Counted from the stretch's first letter, positions 1 through 10,531 are shown. The stretch is DNA of 64,000 nt from Microbacterium saperdae (GCF_006716345.1 NZ_VFOX01000002.1:744001-808000), one strand, 5' to 3'. The notes: generated by a model from the letters alone, not told the origin. Translations and numbers: made by a program.

Positions 1-165
<165 letters not shown>

Positions 166-173
166 TCAATCTA

Positions 174-189
174 GAGAACGATCGTTCTC
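174..189. promoter_or_regulatory. palindromic operator, copy 2
   Basis: Second identical copy of GAGAACGATCGTTCTC, 35 bp from the first. It sits immediately 5' of a putative -10 element (TATACT, 198-203), where bound repressor would block the regulator's own promoter. Confidence 0.8.
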
Positions 190-210
190 ATGTCAAGTAT
201 ACTTCTGGGT

Positions 211-780
211 ATGACCGAAGAAGACGCCCGCGAACGCATCCTCGCCGCCGCCGAGGAGCTCTACTACCGCAAGGGCTACGCGGCTGTCGGCATGGACGAG
301 CTGCGCCAGAGCGCCGGTGTGTCGTTGCGTCGCCTCTACGGACTGTTCCCCGCCAAGAACGACATCGTCGCCGCGGTGCTCGCGCGCAAGCACGCCGAGT
401 GGGAATCCGGGTTGTCGACGGCGGTGGCGGATGCCGGAGACGACCCCCGTGCGCGGCTGCTGGCGGTGTACGGCTACCTGGAGGACTGGTTCTGCACCGA
501 CAGTTTCCGCGGCTGCGCATTCATCAATGCGTTCGGCGAGCTGGGAGGCACCCACCCCGAGGTCGCTGCGGTCGTGCGCGCGCACAAGGCATCGTTCCAG
601 GCGTACATGGCCGGACTGGTCGCCGAGATCGGCGCTCCTGCCGCGCTCGCTGCGCAGCTGTCGATCCTCGCCGAGGGAGCGCAGAGCACCGCGGCGATCT
701 CCGCTGATCCGCAGGTCGCGGTGCAGGCCCGCGGCGCTGCCGAGGTGCTGATCGACGCCGCCGTCCCCACGCGGGTCTGA
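211..780 (+). CDS. TetR/AcrR family transcriptional regulator
   Basis: The 189-aa protein starts MTEEDARERILAAAEELYY and has the N-terminal TetR helix-turn-helix at about residues 20-48, where GMDELRQSAGVSLRRLYG precedes the usual F-x-x-K-x-x-I/L ending. The C-terminal ligand domain is like those of repressors controlling hydrolases or reductases. I chose the ATG at 211 over the in-frame ATG at 190 because TATACT (198-203) lies 7 nt upstream, the leaderless pattern common in this window, and because the family homology begins there. It probably represses itself and the divergent hydrolase through the two 16-bp palindromes. Inducer unknown. Confidence 0.85.
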   Translation: MTEEDARERILAAAEELYYRKGYAAVGMDELRQSAGVSLRRLYGLFPAKNDIVAAVLARKHAEWESGLSTAVADAGDDPRARLLAVYGYLEDWFCTDSFRGCAFINAFGELGGTHPEVAAVVRAHKASFQAYMAGLVAEIGAPAALAAQLSILAEGAQSTAAISADPQVAVQARGAAEVLIDAAVPTRV

Positions 781-904
781 GGAGCGAACCAGGTTCTGCC
801 AGTACCGGTTACGTCCTGACCTCCCGTGCGCGGGGCGCGGCTCCTACGGTGGAGGACAGGACGGCGCTGCGTGGCGTGACCCCCGGCCTGCGAAAGGACT
901 CACC

Positions 905-1792
905 ATGATCGATCTCACTCTGAACAACGGCGTCACGATGCCCGCGCTGGGGCTCGGCGTCTTCCAGAGCGCCCCGGAGGAGACGGCCGCCGCCGTCGCG
1001 GAGGCTCTGCGCATCGGGTATCGCCACATCGACACCGCGGCCGCGTATCGCAACGAGCGCGAGGTGGGAGAGGGCATCCGGCGTTCGGGTGTCGCCCGTG
1101 ACGAGATCTTCGTCGAGACCAAGGTGTGGGTGTCGGACTACGGCTACGACAAGACCCTGCATGCGTTCGAGAAGGCCACGGGCAAGCTCGGCATCGACAC
1201 GCTCGACCTGTTCATCCTGCATCAGCCGGCGCCCGCCCGTATCGACAGCGTGATCGCCGCGTACAAGGCGCTCGAGACTCTGCTCGCGGAAGGCCGGGTG
1301 CGTGCGATCGGCATCAGCAATTTCATGCCCCCGCACCTGGAGCGACTGCGGCAGGAGACCGACGTGGTCCCGGCGGTCAACCAGGTGGAGCTGCATCCGT
1401 ACTTCGCCCAGCCGGACGTGCAGAAGGCGGATGCCGCGCACGGCATCATCACGCAGGCCTGGTCGCCGATCGGCGGCATCACGTTCTACCCGGGGCCGTG
1501 GGGGGAAGAGCGCCGCAACGTGATGCAGGATCCGACGATCGCTGCGATCGCGGCGCAGCACGGCAAGAGCCCCGCGCAGGTCATGCTGCGGTGGCACCTG
1601 CAGCAGGGGCGTTCGGCGATCCCGAAGTCGACCAACCCGGCCCGCATCGCCGAGAACTTCGACGTGTTCGACTTCGCGCTGAGTGCGGAGGAGCTCGCGC
1701 AGCTCGATGCGCTCGACACCGGCGTGCGCAGCGGTCCTGATCCCGATGCCCCGCGCGACGAGTTCTTCGACCGGGTGATCGACGAGGCCTGA
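905..1792 (+). CDS. aldo/keto reductase
   Basis: A 295-aa NADPH-dependent carbonyl reductase of the AKR superfamily, 2,5-diketo-gluconate-reductase-like. The catalytic tetrad is visible: Asp43 and Tyr48 (HIDTAAAY), Lys73 (ETKVW) and His106 (ILHQP). The cofactor-binding IPKST motif is near residue 240. Length is normal. The ATG follows GAAAGGA at a suitable distance. A possible -10 (TACGGT) lies in the 124-nt region upstream. The physiological substrate cannot be read from sequence. Confidence 0.88.
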   Translation: MIDLTLNNGVTMPALGLGVFQSAPEETAAAVAEALRIGYRHIDTAAAYRNEREVGEGIRRSGVARDEIFVETKVWVSDYGYDKTLHAFEKATGKLGIDTLDLFILHQPAPARIDSVIAAYKALETLLAEGRVRAIGISNFMPPHLERLRQETDVVPAVNQVELHPYFAQPDVQKADAAHGIITQAWSPIGGITFYPGPWGEERRNVMQDPTIAAIAAQHGKSPAQVMLRWHLQQGRSAIPKSTNPARIAENFDVFDFALSAEELAQLDALDTGVRSGPDPDAPRDEFFDRVIDEA

Positions 1793-1893
1793 GCTGATCT
1801 GACCGGGTGGGATATCTCTCGCCTGGTTAGACGTTTTCGCGACCGGTGTCAAGGTGGATGCGCGGGAATGGATGCCTGGATAGTGTCCGGGGC

Positions 1894-2688
1894 ATGGAAT
1901 CTCGGAGCAGGGACATCATCAGGCAGACGGTGATCATCGCCGCGGCATCCTTCATGCTGATCGCCGCAGCCGTCGGAGCCGGGGCGTTCGGCGGCACCTC
2001 GGTCAGCGAGCTTCAGGACGGGGCGCTGTCGGCGCAGGGCTCGTACCTCGCTCCGGCCGGCCCGGCGTTCTCGATCTGGTCGCTGATCTACATCGGGCTC
2101 ATCGCCTACACGGTGTGGCAGGCGTTGCCGGCGCAGCGGGCGGACGAACGGCAGCGTGCGGCCGGGGGCTGGATCGCCCTGTCCATGGTGCTCAACGGGC
2201 TGTGGCTGGTCACCGCGCAGTTCTGGTCGCTGATCGCCACCGTGATCGTGATCGCGCTGCTGCTCGCGACCCTGGCCAGGGTGATCGTCATCCTCGGTCG
2301 CCGGCCCGCCCGCGGATGGCCGGAACGCCTGGTCGTCGACGGAGCCAACGGCCTGCACTTCGGCTGGGTCACGATCGCGACCGTCGCCAACATCACGGCC
2401 TGGCTCACGCAGATCGCCCCGGCGAGCTGGGCCGCTCAGGCAGAGGTCTGGGCGGTCGTCGTGCTCGCGGTCGTGCTGGTCATCGGCGTCGCCGCCGCCT
2501 GGACGACGGGCCGCATCGCTCCGGCCCTCGCGACCGCGTGGGGACTGGTCTGGCTCGCGGTGGGGCGCCTGACGGGCGCGCCCGAGAGCACCGTGACCGC
2601 GGTCGCCGCGATCATCGTCGCCGTGGTGCTGGTGGCGGCCGGGGCCTTCGCCCTGGTGCGGCGGCGGCGGATGCCTGCGCGCCCCTGA
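1894..2688 (+). CDS. TspO/MBR-related tryptophan-rich membrane protein
   Basis: A 264-aa membrane protein with at least six hydrophobic segments. It carries the TspO-like stretches PAGPAFSIWSLIYIGL and LNGLWLVTAQFW and ends in an Arg-rich tail. It is longer than bacterial TspO (about 160 aa), as in many actinobacterial 'tryptophan-rich sensory proteins'; the role is uncertain (tetrapyrrole or lipid handling is only a family guess). I chose ATG 1894 because TAGTGT (1881-1886) precedes it by 7 nt, giving a leaderless start, and an N-terminal Arg/Lys cluster then leads straight into the first membrane segment. Confidence 0.72.
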   Translation: MESRSRDIIRQTVIIAAASFMLIAAAVGAGAFGGTSVSELQDGALSAQGSYLAPAGPAFSIWSLIYIGLIAYTVWQALPAQRADERQRAAGGWIALSMVLNGLWLVTAQFWSLIATVIVIALLLATLARVIVILGRRPARGWPERLVVDGANGLHFGWVTIATVANITAWLTQIAPASWAAQAEVWAVVVLAVVLVIGVAAAWTTGRIAPALATAWGLVWLAVGRLTGAPESTVTAVAAIIVAVVLVAAGAFALVRRRRMPARP

Positions 2689-2720
2689 GGTCGAGTTGGC
2701 GCCCCTGAGCTCGAGTTGGC
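2681..2720. repeat. 20-bp tandem duplication
   Basis: GCCCCTGAGGTCGAGTTGGC is followed immediately by a copy differing at one base (GAGC for GAGG). The first copy contains the stop codon of the TspO-like gene. It sits between the convergent tspO-like and kdpE genes. Confidence 0.85.
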
Positions 2721-2742
2721 ACCTGTGGTCGGCGCCCGGCGC

Positions 2743-3414
2743 TCAGAGCACCAGCCGGTAACCCATCCCCGACTCGGTCAGCAGGTGCACCGGCGTGCGG
2801 GGCTCCTGCTCGAGCTTCTTGCGCAGCTGCGACATGTACAGCCGCAGGTAGCCGGAGTCCGAGACCTGCTCGCTGCCCCAGATCTCCTTCAGCAGATCCT
2901 GCCGGGTGACGAGCGCCCCGGGATGCCGGGACAGATGCTCGAGCATCCGCCATTCGGTGGGGGTCAGGTGCACGCGGGTACCCGCGCGGGTGACGGTCTT
3001 GGTCGCGAGGTCGACGACGACATCACCGAACGAGACGGCCGACTCGCCCCCCGCCGGGAGGGAACGGCGCGACAGAGCGCGCAGCCGCGCCAGCAGTTCG
3101 TCGACCTGGAACGGCTTGGTGACGAAGTCGTCGGCGCCGGCATCCAGCGCGTCGACCTTGTCCGCCGAGCCGGTACGACCGGAGACCACGATGATGGGGA
3201 CGTTCGTCCATCCGCGCAGCGCCTGGATCACCTCGATGCCGTCGAGTCGCGGCATGCCGAGGTCGAGCATGATGAGGTCGGGGTGGGACTGCGCCGCCGC
3301 CGCGATCGCTGCGGCGCCGTCGGCTGCGACCACGACCTCGTAGCCGTGTGCGGCGAGCGTGATGCGCAGCGCCCGCACCATCTGCGGGTCGTCGTCGGCG
3401 ATGAGGAGCTTCAC
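2743..3414 (-). CDS. kdpE: response regulator of the Kdp system
   Basis: A 223-aa OmpR/PhoB-class regulator. The receiver domain covers residues 1-115, with acidic residues D7-D9 and phospho-acceptor D51 (MLDLGMP), a later Thr/Ser switch and KPF lysine. The winged-helix DNA-binding domain covers about 125-223, with the LTPTEWRMLEHLSRHPG motif. It activates kdp transcription when K+ is limiting. It is the last gene of the minus-strand kdp operon. The GTG start overlaps the stop codon that kdpD would have once its frameshift is corrected (GTGA), which supports both this start and translational coupling with kdpD. Confidence 0.95.
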   Translation of the reverse strand: MKLLIADDDPQMVRALRITLAAHGYEVVVAADGAAAIAAAAQSHPDLIMLDLGMPRLDGIEVIQALRGWTNVPIIVVSGRTGSADKVDALDAGADDFVTKPFQVDELLARLRALSRRSLPAGGESAVSFGDVVVDLATKTVTRAGTRVHLTPTEWRMLEHLSRHPGALVTRQDLLKEIWGSEQVSDSGYLRLYMSQLRKKLEQEPRTPVHLLTESGMGYRLVL

Positions 3415-3499
3415 TCCGTGTCCTCCCTGTCCGGATCCGCTGCGGCCAGCGGCAGTGAGATGACCATCGTGAGTCCTCCACCCGGGGTGTCCTCGGGTG

Positions 3500-5971
3500 T
3501 CAGGCTACCGCCCATGCCCTCGGTGAACCGCGCGACAGAGCCAGGCCCAGACCCAGTCCGGTCGTGTTGTCGGTGTCGCCGAAGCGCTGGAACGGCTGGA
3601 AGATGCGATCGCGCCTCTCCACGGGCACGCCCTCTCCACGGTCGATGACGCGGATCTCGGCGCGGTCCCCGAGCGTGCTCGTCGAGATGATCACCCGACG
3701 GTCCCGGGGGGAATGGCGGTGCGCGTTGGCGAGCACGTTCACCAGCACGCGCTGCAGCAGCACGGGGTCGGCGAACAGCGCCGGCAGCTCGGGGTCGAGT
3801 GTGAGGTCGACATCGGCCGGACCCAGCCCGAGCTCGTCGACGGCGGCGAGGATCGGAGAGGTGGCGTCCAGAGGCTGTGCGGATACGGCGAGCACTCCCG
3901 CCTGCACACGGCTCACGTCGAGGAGATCGGTGACGAGCGTCGACAGCGTCGCGAGGCTCTCGTCGGCCGTCGCCAGGAGTTCCGCGCGATCGTCGGCCGA
4001 GAGTTCGCGGGCGCCGCGGAGTCCGCCGATCGCGGCGACCGCAGAGGCCAGGGGGCGGCGCAGGTCGTGGCTGAGGGCCGACAGCAGAGCACTGCGCACC
4101 TGATCGGTCTCGGCGAGTGCCACGGCCTCCTTCGCGGTGGCGCGCAGATCCGTGTGCTCGATCGCGGCAGAGAGCTGGGCGACGATCGCATCGAGCAGGC
4201 GGCGGGCGGGGCCGTCGAGCGGGTCGCCGTGCAGTTCGAGCAGCGCACGCGGCGCCGTGTCGGATGCCGAGAGCACGGGGATCGTGGTGGCGCGCCCGTC
4301 GCGCAGGGGCTCGCCGTCGCAGGCCAGTACCTCGCCCTCGGGCGAGAGCAGTCGCACCCCGCTCAGCCCGAACGCCTCACGGGTGCGGCTGACGAGGGCG
4401 AGCACGGCGTTGTCGCCGCGCAGCACGTTGCCGGCGACCGCGGCGAGCAGCTCGGCCTCGGCCGTGGCGCGTTTGGCGGTGCGGGCACGACGGGCGGCCT
4501 GGTCGACGATCAGGCTCACCAGGATCGCGATGATGACGTAGAGGGTGAGCGCGAGCACGTGCAGCGGATGCGCGATCGTGATCGTGAAGAGCGGGGCGAC
4601 GAAGAGGAAGTCGAGGGTGATCCCCGAGAGCACGGCTGCGAACACCGCGGGGCGCAGGCCGCCGATGAGCGCGACGACGACCACGAGCAGCTGGTAGGCG
4701 AGCACCTCGGCGGTGATCGACTCGGGGCTGCGGAACGTGAACATCAGCCACGACAGCAGCGGGCCGAACACGAGAGCGACCGCGAAGCCGAGCACCTGGC
4801 GGCGCCACCCCAGCGCTCCGCCGGTGATGCGGGGGAGCGCCGCTCGCCCTCCGGCTGCGGCGTGGGTCACGATGTGCACGTCGATGTCGCCGGAGCCGCG
4901 GATGATCTCGGAGCCGATGCCCGGTCCTGTCAGCGCGGCCATCAAGCGGCTGCGCCGGCTCACGCCGATCACGAGCTGCGTGGCATCCGCGCCCTGGGCG
5001 AACTCGACGAGGGTGCCGGGGATGTCGTCGCCGATGATCTGGTGGAAGCTGCCGCCCAGCGACTCGACGAGCGCGCGCTGGGCGGCCAGTGCGCCCGGGG
5101 TCTCGCCGCGCAGACCGTCCTGCGTGGAGACGTGCACCGCGAGCAGCTCGCCCCCGGCCGAACGCGCGGCGATGCGTGCCCCGCGGCGCAGCAGGGTCTC
5201 ACCCTCCGGGCCTCCGGTCAGGGCGACGACCACGCGTTCGCGCGCCTGCCAGCTGCCCTCGATGCCGTGGTCGGCGCGGTAGCTGCGCAGGGCGCTGTCG
5301 ACCTCGTCGGCGAGCCAGAGCAGTGCCAGTTCGCGCAGGGCGGTGAGGTTGCCCAGGCGGAAGTAGTTCGACAGCGCGGCGTCGATGCGCTCGGCGGGGT
5401 ACACAAGCCCGGCGGAGAGCCGGTCGCGCAGGGACTGCGGCGCCAGGTCGACGACCTCGATCTCATCCGCCGCGCGCACCACGGCATCCGGGATCGTCTC
5501 CTGCTGGGCAATGCCGGTGATCTTCTCGACCACCGCGTTCAACGACTCGATGTGCTGCACGTTGACGGTGGTGATCACGTCGATGCCGGCATCCCGCAGC
5601 AGCTCGACGTCCTGCCAGCGCTTCGGATGCGCGGAACCGGGGATGTTCGTATGCGCGAGCTCGTCGACCAGTGCGATCTCGGGACGACGGGCGATCACCG
5701 CGTCGACGTCGAGCTCGGTCAGAGTGATACCTCGGTGGCTGTCGGAGCGGCGGGGGACCTCGGGGAGCCCGATGGTCTGCGCCAGCGTCGCCGCCCGGTC
5801 GTGCGTCTCGACGATCGCGATCACGACGTCGCGGCCCTCGTCGAGCAGGCGTCGGCCCTCGGCGAGCATCTCGAACGTCTTGCCGACGCCCGGGGCTGCA
5901 CCGAGCAGCACGCGCAGACGTCCGCGTCGTGCGGGCCCCTGCTCGTGGCTGCGCGTCCGCTCTGCGCTCAT
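3500..5971 (-). CDS. kdpD: sensor histidine kinase KdpD, frameshifted at its C-terminus
   Basis: Membrane K+ sensor kinase of 823 aa as read. Order: KdpD N-domain with Walker A (GAAPGVGKT, residues 24-32), universal-stress-like domain (about 230-370), four-helix membrane DUF4118 (about 395-500), GAF-like segment, HisKA (ALSHDLRRPL, His near 635) and HATPase_c ending GLGLGLALSRG. The last nine residues (SPRAWAVA and stop) are out of frame. Adding one base between 3526 and 3527 restores GLTEGMGGSLTPEDTPGGG plus a tail ending at 3411, overlapping the kdpE GTG by 4 nt. This is either a sequencing error or a mutation that removes the last kinase strand. ATGA overlap with kdpC upstream. Confidence 0.93.
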   Translation of the reverse strand: MSAERTRSHEQGPARRGRLRVLLGAAPGVGKTFEMLAEGRRLLDEGRDVVIAIVETHDRAATLAQTIGLPEVPRRSDSHRGITLTELDVDAVIARRPEIALVDELAHTNIPGSAHPKRWQDVELLRDAGIDVITTVNVQHIESLNAVVEKITGIAQQETIPDAVVRAADEIEVVDLAPQSLRDRLSAGLVYPAERIDAALSNYFRLGNLTALRELALLWLADEVDSALRSYRADHGIEGSWQARERVVVALTGGPEGETLLRRGARIAARSAGGELLAVHVSTQDGLRGETPGALAAQRALVESLGGSFHQIIGDDIPGTLVEFAQGADATQLVIGVSRRSRLMAALTGPGIGSEIIRGSGDIDVHIVTHAAAGGRAALPRITGGALGWRRQVLGFAVALVFGPLLSWLMFTFRSPESITAEVLAYQLLVVVVALIGGLRPAVFAAVLSGITLDFLFVAPLFTITIAHPLHVLALTLYVIIAILVSLIVDQAARRARTAKRATAEAELLAAVAGNVLRGDNAVLALVSRTREAFGLSGVRLLSPEGEVLACDGEPLRDGRATTIPVLSASDTAPRALLELHGDPLDGPARRLLDAIVAQLSAAIEHTDLRATAKEAVALAETDQVRSALLSALSHDLRRPLASAVAAIGGLRGARELSADDRAELLATADESLATLSTLVTDLLDVSRVQAGVLAVSAQPLDATSPILAAVDELGLGPADVDLTLDPELPALFADPVLLQRVLVNVLANAHRHSPRDRRVIISTSTLGDRAEIRVIDRGEGVPVERRDRIFQPFQRFGDTDNTTGLGLGLALSRGSPRAWAVA

Positions 5972-6570
5972 GCGCCCTCCTGCTCATCGAGCGCGAGATT
6001 GAGTTCGGCCACGTTGATGCGCTCCTCGCCGAGGAATCCCAGATCCCGCCCTTGAATCCTAGACTCCACGAGCGCGCGCACCTCGGCCTCCGGCAGGCCG
6101 CGAGCCTCAGCCACACGGGGCACCTGCAGCAGCGCGTACGCCACGCTGATGTGCGGGTCGAGTCCGGAGCCGGATGCCGTGACGGCGTCGGCCGGGACCT
6201 CGGAGGGATCGACGCCCTCGCGCGCGGCGATCGCGGCCTTGCGCTCCTGGATCGCGGTGATGAGGTCGGCGTTCTCCGGACCGAGGTTGCTGCCGCCCGA
6301 GGACGTGCCGTCGTAGCCGTCACCGGCCGCGGAGGGACGGGACTGGAAGTACTCGGGGAGGGCTTCGCCGTCGGCGTCCGTGAAGGACTGGCCGATCAAC
6401 GCGCTGCCCTTGTCGTCGGGGAGGGGGGAGCCGTTGGCCTGCGAGGGGAGCAGCAGCTGCCCGATGCCGGTGATGACCAGGGTGTACCCGACGCCGAGCA
6501 CGAGGGTGAGGATGAGCATGGCACGCACGGCGACGCCGGTGGTGCGCAGAGCGGTACGGGTGGAGGACAT
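5968..6570 (-). CDS. kdpC: K+-transporting ATPase subunit C
   Basis: A 200-aa single-span subunit that stabilises the KdpFABC pump and helps ATP and K+ binding. One N-terminal membrane helix (about residues 15-40) is followed by a periplasmic-type domain with the conserved QSRPSAAGDGYDGTSSGGSN and TASGSGLDPHIS motifs. Length is normal. It lies 24 nt after kdpB and overlaps kdpD by 4 nt (ATGA). Confidence 0.96.
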   Translation of the reverse strand: MSSTRTALRTTGVAVRAMLILTLVLGVGYTLVITGIGQLLLPSQANGSPLPDDKGSALIGQSFTDADGEALPEYFQSRPSAAGDGYDGTSSGGSNLGPENADLITAIQERKAAIAAREGVDPSEVPADAVTASGSGLDPHISVAYALLQVPRVAEARGLPEAEVRALVESRIQGRDLGFLGEERINVAELNLALDEQEGA

Positions 6571-6594
6571 GTCTGTATCCCTTTCGGATCCGGG

Positions 6595-8760
6595 TCAGAA
6601 GCCCGGGATGAGACTGACGACGAGGTCGATGAGCTTGATGCCGATGAACGGGGCGATCACTCCGCCGAGACCGTAGATCAGCAGATTGCGCTGCAGGATC
6701 TGGGAGGCGCTCGCCGGGCGGTACTTCACGCCGCGCAGCGCGAGGGGGATGAGGAAGACGATCACGATCGCGTTGAAGATGATCGCGCTCGTCACCGCGG
6801 AGGCCGGCGAGTGCAGCTGCATGACGTTGAGCACGGCCAGGCCGGGGAAGACGCCCATGAACATCGCGGGGATGATCGCGAAATACTTCGCGATGTCGTT
6901 GGCGAGCGAGAAGGTCGTCAGCGCCCCGCGCGTGATCAGCAGCTGCTTGCCGATGCGCACGATGTCGATCAGCTTGGTCGGGTCGGAGTCGAGGTCGACC
7001 ATGTTGCCGGCCTCCTTCGCGGCCGAGGTGCCGGTGTTCATCGCGACGCCGACGTCGGCCTGAGCGAGGGCGGGGGCGTCGTTCGTGCCGTCTCCGGTCA
7101 TCGCGACCAGCCGTCCGCCCTCCTGCTCGCGGCGGATCAGCTCGAGCTTCTGCTCGGGCGTCGCCTCGGCGAGGAAGTCGTCGACGCCGGCCTCCGCCGC
7201 GATGGCCTGCGCGGTGAGCGGGTTGTCGCCCGTGATCATCACGGTGCGGATGCCCATGCTGCGCAGCTCCTCGAACCGTTCGCGCAGACCCTCCTTGACG
7301 ATGTCCTTCAGGTGCACGACGCCGAGGATGCGGGCATCCGAAGGGGTCTTCACCGCGACGACCAGCGGGGTGCCGCCGCTCTGCGCGATGGCATCCGTGC
7401 GGCTCGCGAGCTCCTCGGCGGTCGCCGCGGCGGTGGCGGGGTCCCGCTCCAGCCACGCCTGCACGGCGGAACCGGCGCCCTTGCGGATCTGCGTGCCGTC
7501 GGCGAGGTCGAGCCCCGACATGCGGGTCTGCGCGGTGAACGGGACGACGACGGCATCCTCGGGTGCGGTGACGCGGATGCCGCGGCTGATCGCGAGCTCC
7601 ACGATCGACGCGCCCTCGGGCGTGGGGTCCGCGAGCGACGACAGTGCGGCGGTGCGGAGCAGCTCGTCGGGGTCGACGCCGGGCATCCGCACCACCTCGT
7701 GCGCGCGGCGGTTTCCGTAGGTGATGGTGCCCGTCTTGTCGAGCAGCAGCGTCGTCACATCTCCCGCGGCCTCGACCGCGCGGCCCGACATCGCCAGCAC
7801 GTTCCGCTGTACGAGGCGGTCCATGCCTGCGATGCCGATGGCAGAGAGCAGCGCGCCGATCGTGGTCGGGATGAGGCAGACGAGCAGCGCGATCAGCACC
7901 GGGATGCTGACGGGCGACGCGGCGTATGAGGCGATCGGGTTGAGCGCGAGCACGACGAACACGAAGACGATCGACAGGCTCGCGAGGAGGATGTTGAGCG
8001 CGATCTCATTGGGCGTGCGCTGGCGGCTGGCTCCTTCGACGAGGGCGATCATGCGGTCGACGAAGGTCTCGCCGGGCTTCGAGGTGATGCGCACCACGAT
8101 GCGGTCGGACAGCACACGGGTGCCGCCGGTGACGGCGCTGCGGTCGCCGCCGGACTCGCGGATCACCGGGGCGCTCTCGCCCGTGATGGCGGATTCGTCG
8201 ACCGTCGCGATGCCGGCGAGGATGTCGCCGTCGCCCGGGATCAGCTCCCCGGCCTCGACGATCACGACGTCGTCGCGCTGCAGCTCGGCCGACGACACCT
8301 CGGTCGTCGTGGCGCGCTCGGCGACGGCATCCACGGCGGCGTCGTAGTCGGTGACGCGTCGCGCCATGGTGCTGGTGCGCGTCTTGCGCAGGCTCGCGGC
8401 CTGGGCCTTGCCGCGCCCTTCGGCGACCGACTCGGCGACGTTCGCGAACAGCACGGTCAACCACAGCCACACCGCGATGCCCCAGGTGAACAGCGCGGGC
8501 ACCGCGGTGCCTCCCGATTCTCCGGCGCCGCCGAGGAAGGGCTCCGCGATCGCGAGCACGGTCGTGAACGCCGCGCCGACCCAGACGAGCAGCATGACGG
8601 GGTTGCGCACGAGCGACGCCGGGTTGAGCTTGCGCAGCGCGCCGGGCAGCGCCTGCGCGAGCTGCGCGAACCCGAAGGCGCGGGACTTCGCGGCGGCTCC
8701 GGATCCTTCGTCGGGCTCAGGAACCGACGGGGTGTCGGTGGCGGAGGTGATGAGCGTCAT
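6595..8760 (-). CDS. kdpB: K+-transporting P-type ATPase subunit B
   Basis: The 721-aa catalytic P-type ATPase subunit of the high-affinity K+ importer. Visible motifs are the actuator TGES loop (AITGESAPV), the phosphorylation site DKTGT with Asp near residue 341, and the hinge [11 protein letters not shown] chose ATG 8760 (MTLITSATD), 2 nt after the kdpA stop. Longer in-frame readings extend into kdpA and have no support. It acts with KdpA (channel-like), KdpC and KdpF in the membrane. Confidence 0.96.
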   Translation of the reverse strand: MTLITSATDTPSVPEPDEGSGAAAKSRAFGFAQLAQALPGALRKLNPASLVRNPVMLLVWVGAAFTTVLAIAEPFLGGAGESGGTAVPALFTWGIAVWLWLTVLFANVAESVAEGRGKAQAASLRKTRTSTMARRVTDYDAAVDAVAERATTTEVSSAELQRDDVVIVEAGELIPGDGDILAGIATVDESAITGESAPVIRESGGDRSAVTGGTRVLSDRIVVRITSKPGETFVDRMIALVEGASRQRTPNEIALNILLASLSIVFVFVVLALNPIASYAASPVSIPVLIALLVCLIPTTIGALLSAIGIAGMDRLVQRNVLAMSGRAVEAAGDVTTLLLDKTGTITYGNRRAHEVVRMPGVDPDELLRTAALSSLADPTPEGASIVELAISRGIRVTAPEDAVVVPFTAQTRMSGLDLADGTQIRKGAGSAVQAWLERDPATAAATAEELASRTDAIAQSGGTPLVVAVKTPSDARILGVVHLKDIVKEGLRERFEELRSMGIRTVMITGDNPLTAQAIAAEAGVDDFLAEATPEQKLELIRREQEGGRLVAMTGDGTNDAPALAQADVGVAMNTGTSAAKEAGNMVDLDSDPTKLIDIVRIGKQLLITRGALTTFSLANDIAKYFAIIPAMFMGVFPGLAVLNVMQLHSPASAVTSAIIFNAIVIVFLIPLALRGVKYRPASASQILQRNLLIYGLGGVIAPFIGIKLIDLVVSLIPGF

Positions 8761-8762
8761 GG

Positions 8763-10442
8763 TCAGACCAGTCCTTCGGCGAGCGGGCCCAGGGTGAGCA
8801 CCGGGAAGTAGGTGAGCGCGGTGACGATGACCGTCACGGCGAGGAGGAGGCCGACGAACTGCGGCCGGTGGGTGGGCAGGGTTCCGGCGGTGGCCGGCAC
8901 CCGTTCCTGCGCGGCGAAGGAGCCGGCCAGGGCGAGCACCAGCACGATCGGGATGAACCGGCCGAGCAGCATCGCCACGCCCAGCGCGGTGTTGAACCAC
9001 GGGGTGTTCGCGGTGAGGCCGGCGAAGGCGGAGCCGTTGTTGTTCGCAGCCGAGGTGAAGGCGTAGAGCACCTCGCTCATGCCGTGCACGCCGGGGTTGA
9101 GGATGCTGGTCGCCTCGACGTCGGCGCGGATGCCGGGGATCGCGAAGCTCAACGCCGTGCCGCCCAGGACGAGCGCGGGCACCACCAGGATGTAGAGGCT
9201 GGCGAGCGTGATCTCCTTCGGGCCGATCCGCTTGCCGAGGTACTCCGGGGTGCGTCCGACGAGCAGCCCGCCGACGAACACCGCGACGATCGCGAGCACG
9301 AGCATCCCGTACAACCCGGAGCCGACGCCGCCGGGGGCGACCTCTCCGAGCATCATGTTGAGCATCGGCATCATGCCGCCGAGCGCGGTGTACGAGTCGT
9401 GCATCGAGTTGACCGCACCGGTGGAGGTGAGCGTGCTCGCGCTGCCGAACAGCGTCGAGGCCAGGATGCCGAAGCGCTGCTCCTTGCCCTCCATCGCGGC
9501 GCCGGCGAGTTCGGGTGCGCTGCCGCGCCCCGCCAGCTCGAAGGCCGAGAGGGCGAAGGTCGAGACCAGGAAGATCGTCGCCATGACCGCGGCGATCGCG
9601 TAGCCCTGGCGGTGGTCGCCGATCATGCGACCGAAGGTGCGGGGCAGGGAGAACGGGATCACGAGGATCAGCAGCACCTGCAGCAGGTTGGTGAATCCGC
9701 TCGGGTTCTCGAAGGGATGCGCCGAGTTGGCGTTGAAGAAGCCGCCGCCGTTCGTACCCAGGAGCTTGATGGCCTCCTGCGACGCGACAGGTCCGCCGGG
9801 GATCGTCTGAGTGCCGCCCGAGACGGTGGCCACGTCGGTGAAGCCGGCGAAGTTCTGGATCACGCCACCGGCGAGCAGGGCGATCGCCCCGATCACGGCG
9901 AGCGGGAGCAGGATGCGTCCGAGCCCGCGGATCAGGTCGACCCAGAAGTTGCCGATGGTCGTGGAACCGCGGCGCGCGAAACCGCGCACCAGGGCGATCG
10001 CGATGGTGAGGCCGACCGCGGCGGAGACGAAGTTCTGCACCGTGAGGCCCGCGAGCTGCACCGTGTAGCCCATCGTCTGCTCGGGGGAGTAGGACTGCCA
10101 GTTCGTGTTCGCGACGAAGGATGCCGCGGTGTTGAACGCGAGCCCCTCCGGCACGGCGGGGAGACCGAGCGACTGCGGCAGGAACGCCTGCAGCCGCTGC
10201 AGGGCGTAGACGAGCACGACACCGACCACCGAGAACGCCAGCACGCTGCGTGCGTACGCCCGCCAGGTCTGCTCGGAGGCGGAGTCGACGCCGATGAGCC
10301 GGTAGATGCCGCGTTCCACGCGCAGATCACGCGCCGAGTTGAACACCCGGGCCATGTAGTCGCCGAGAGGGCGGTAGAGCAGCACGAGCACGACGACGAC
10401 CGCCGTGAGCTGCAGGATCCCGAACCAGATCGTGGCGTTCAT
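8763..10442 (-). CDS. kdpA: K+-transporting ATPase subunit A
   Basis: The 559-aa channel-like, K+-binding subunit of Kdp, a relative of the Trk/Ktr superfamily with about ten membrane helices. Selectivity-loop motifs are visible, for example [18 protein letters not shown] and the [10 protein letters not shown] segment. The ATG overlaps the kdpF stop codon (TGATG), indicating translational coupling. Confidence 0.96.
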   Translation of the reverse strand: MNATIWFGILQLTAVVVVLVLLYRPLGDYMARVFNSARDLRVERGIYRLIGVDSASEQTWRAYARSVLAFSVVGVVLVYALQRLQAFLPQSLGLPAVPEGLAFNTAASFVANTNWQSYSPEQTMGYTVQLAGLTVQNFVSAAVGLTIAIALVRGFARRGSTTIGNFWVDLIRGLGRILLPLAVIGAIALLAGGVIQNFAGFTDVATVSGGTQTIPGGPVASQEAIKLLGTNGGGFFNANSAHPFENPSGFTNLLQVLLILVIPFSLPRTFGRMIGDHRQGYAIAAVMATIFLVSTFALSAFELAGRGSAPELAGAAMEGKEQRFGILASTLFGSASTLTSTGAVNSMHDSYTALGGMMPMLNMMLGEVAPGGVGSGLYGMLVLAIVAVFVGGLLVGRTPEYLGKRIGPKEITLASLYILVVPALVLGGTALSFAIPGIRADVEATSILNPGVHGMSEVLYAFTSAANNNGSAFAGLTANTPWFNTALGVAMLLGRFIPIVLVLALAGSFAAQERVPATAGTLPTHRPQFVGLLLAVTVIVTALTYFPVLTLGPLAEGLV

Positions 10443-10531
10443 CAGAACCTCTCCGGCGCGACGAGCGCGACCACGAGGTAGACGATGGCGGCGACGGCGA
10501 GGACGACGCCGAGGATCTCGAAGACGATCAT
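10442..10531 (-). CDS. kdpF: K+-transporting ATPase subunit F
   Basis: A 29-aa single-helix peptide (starts [13 protein letters not shown], ends VALVAPERF) directly upstream of kdpA. It matches KdpF in size, hydrophobicity and position; KdpF stabilises the KdpABC complex. GGTGGAG precedes the ATG. Its start overlaps the stop of a second mini-ORF (ATGA). Confidence 0.88.
   Translation of the reverse strand: MIVFEILGVVLAVAAIVYLVVALVAPERF

Noticed and set aside
3713..6055. Long plus-strand reading frame opposite kdpD, and similar long frames opposite most genes
   Set aside because: High-GC shadow frames with Arg/Gly/Asp-rich, non-protein-like sequence and no start context; the opposite-strand genes are unambiguous.
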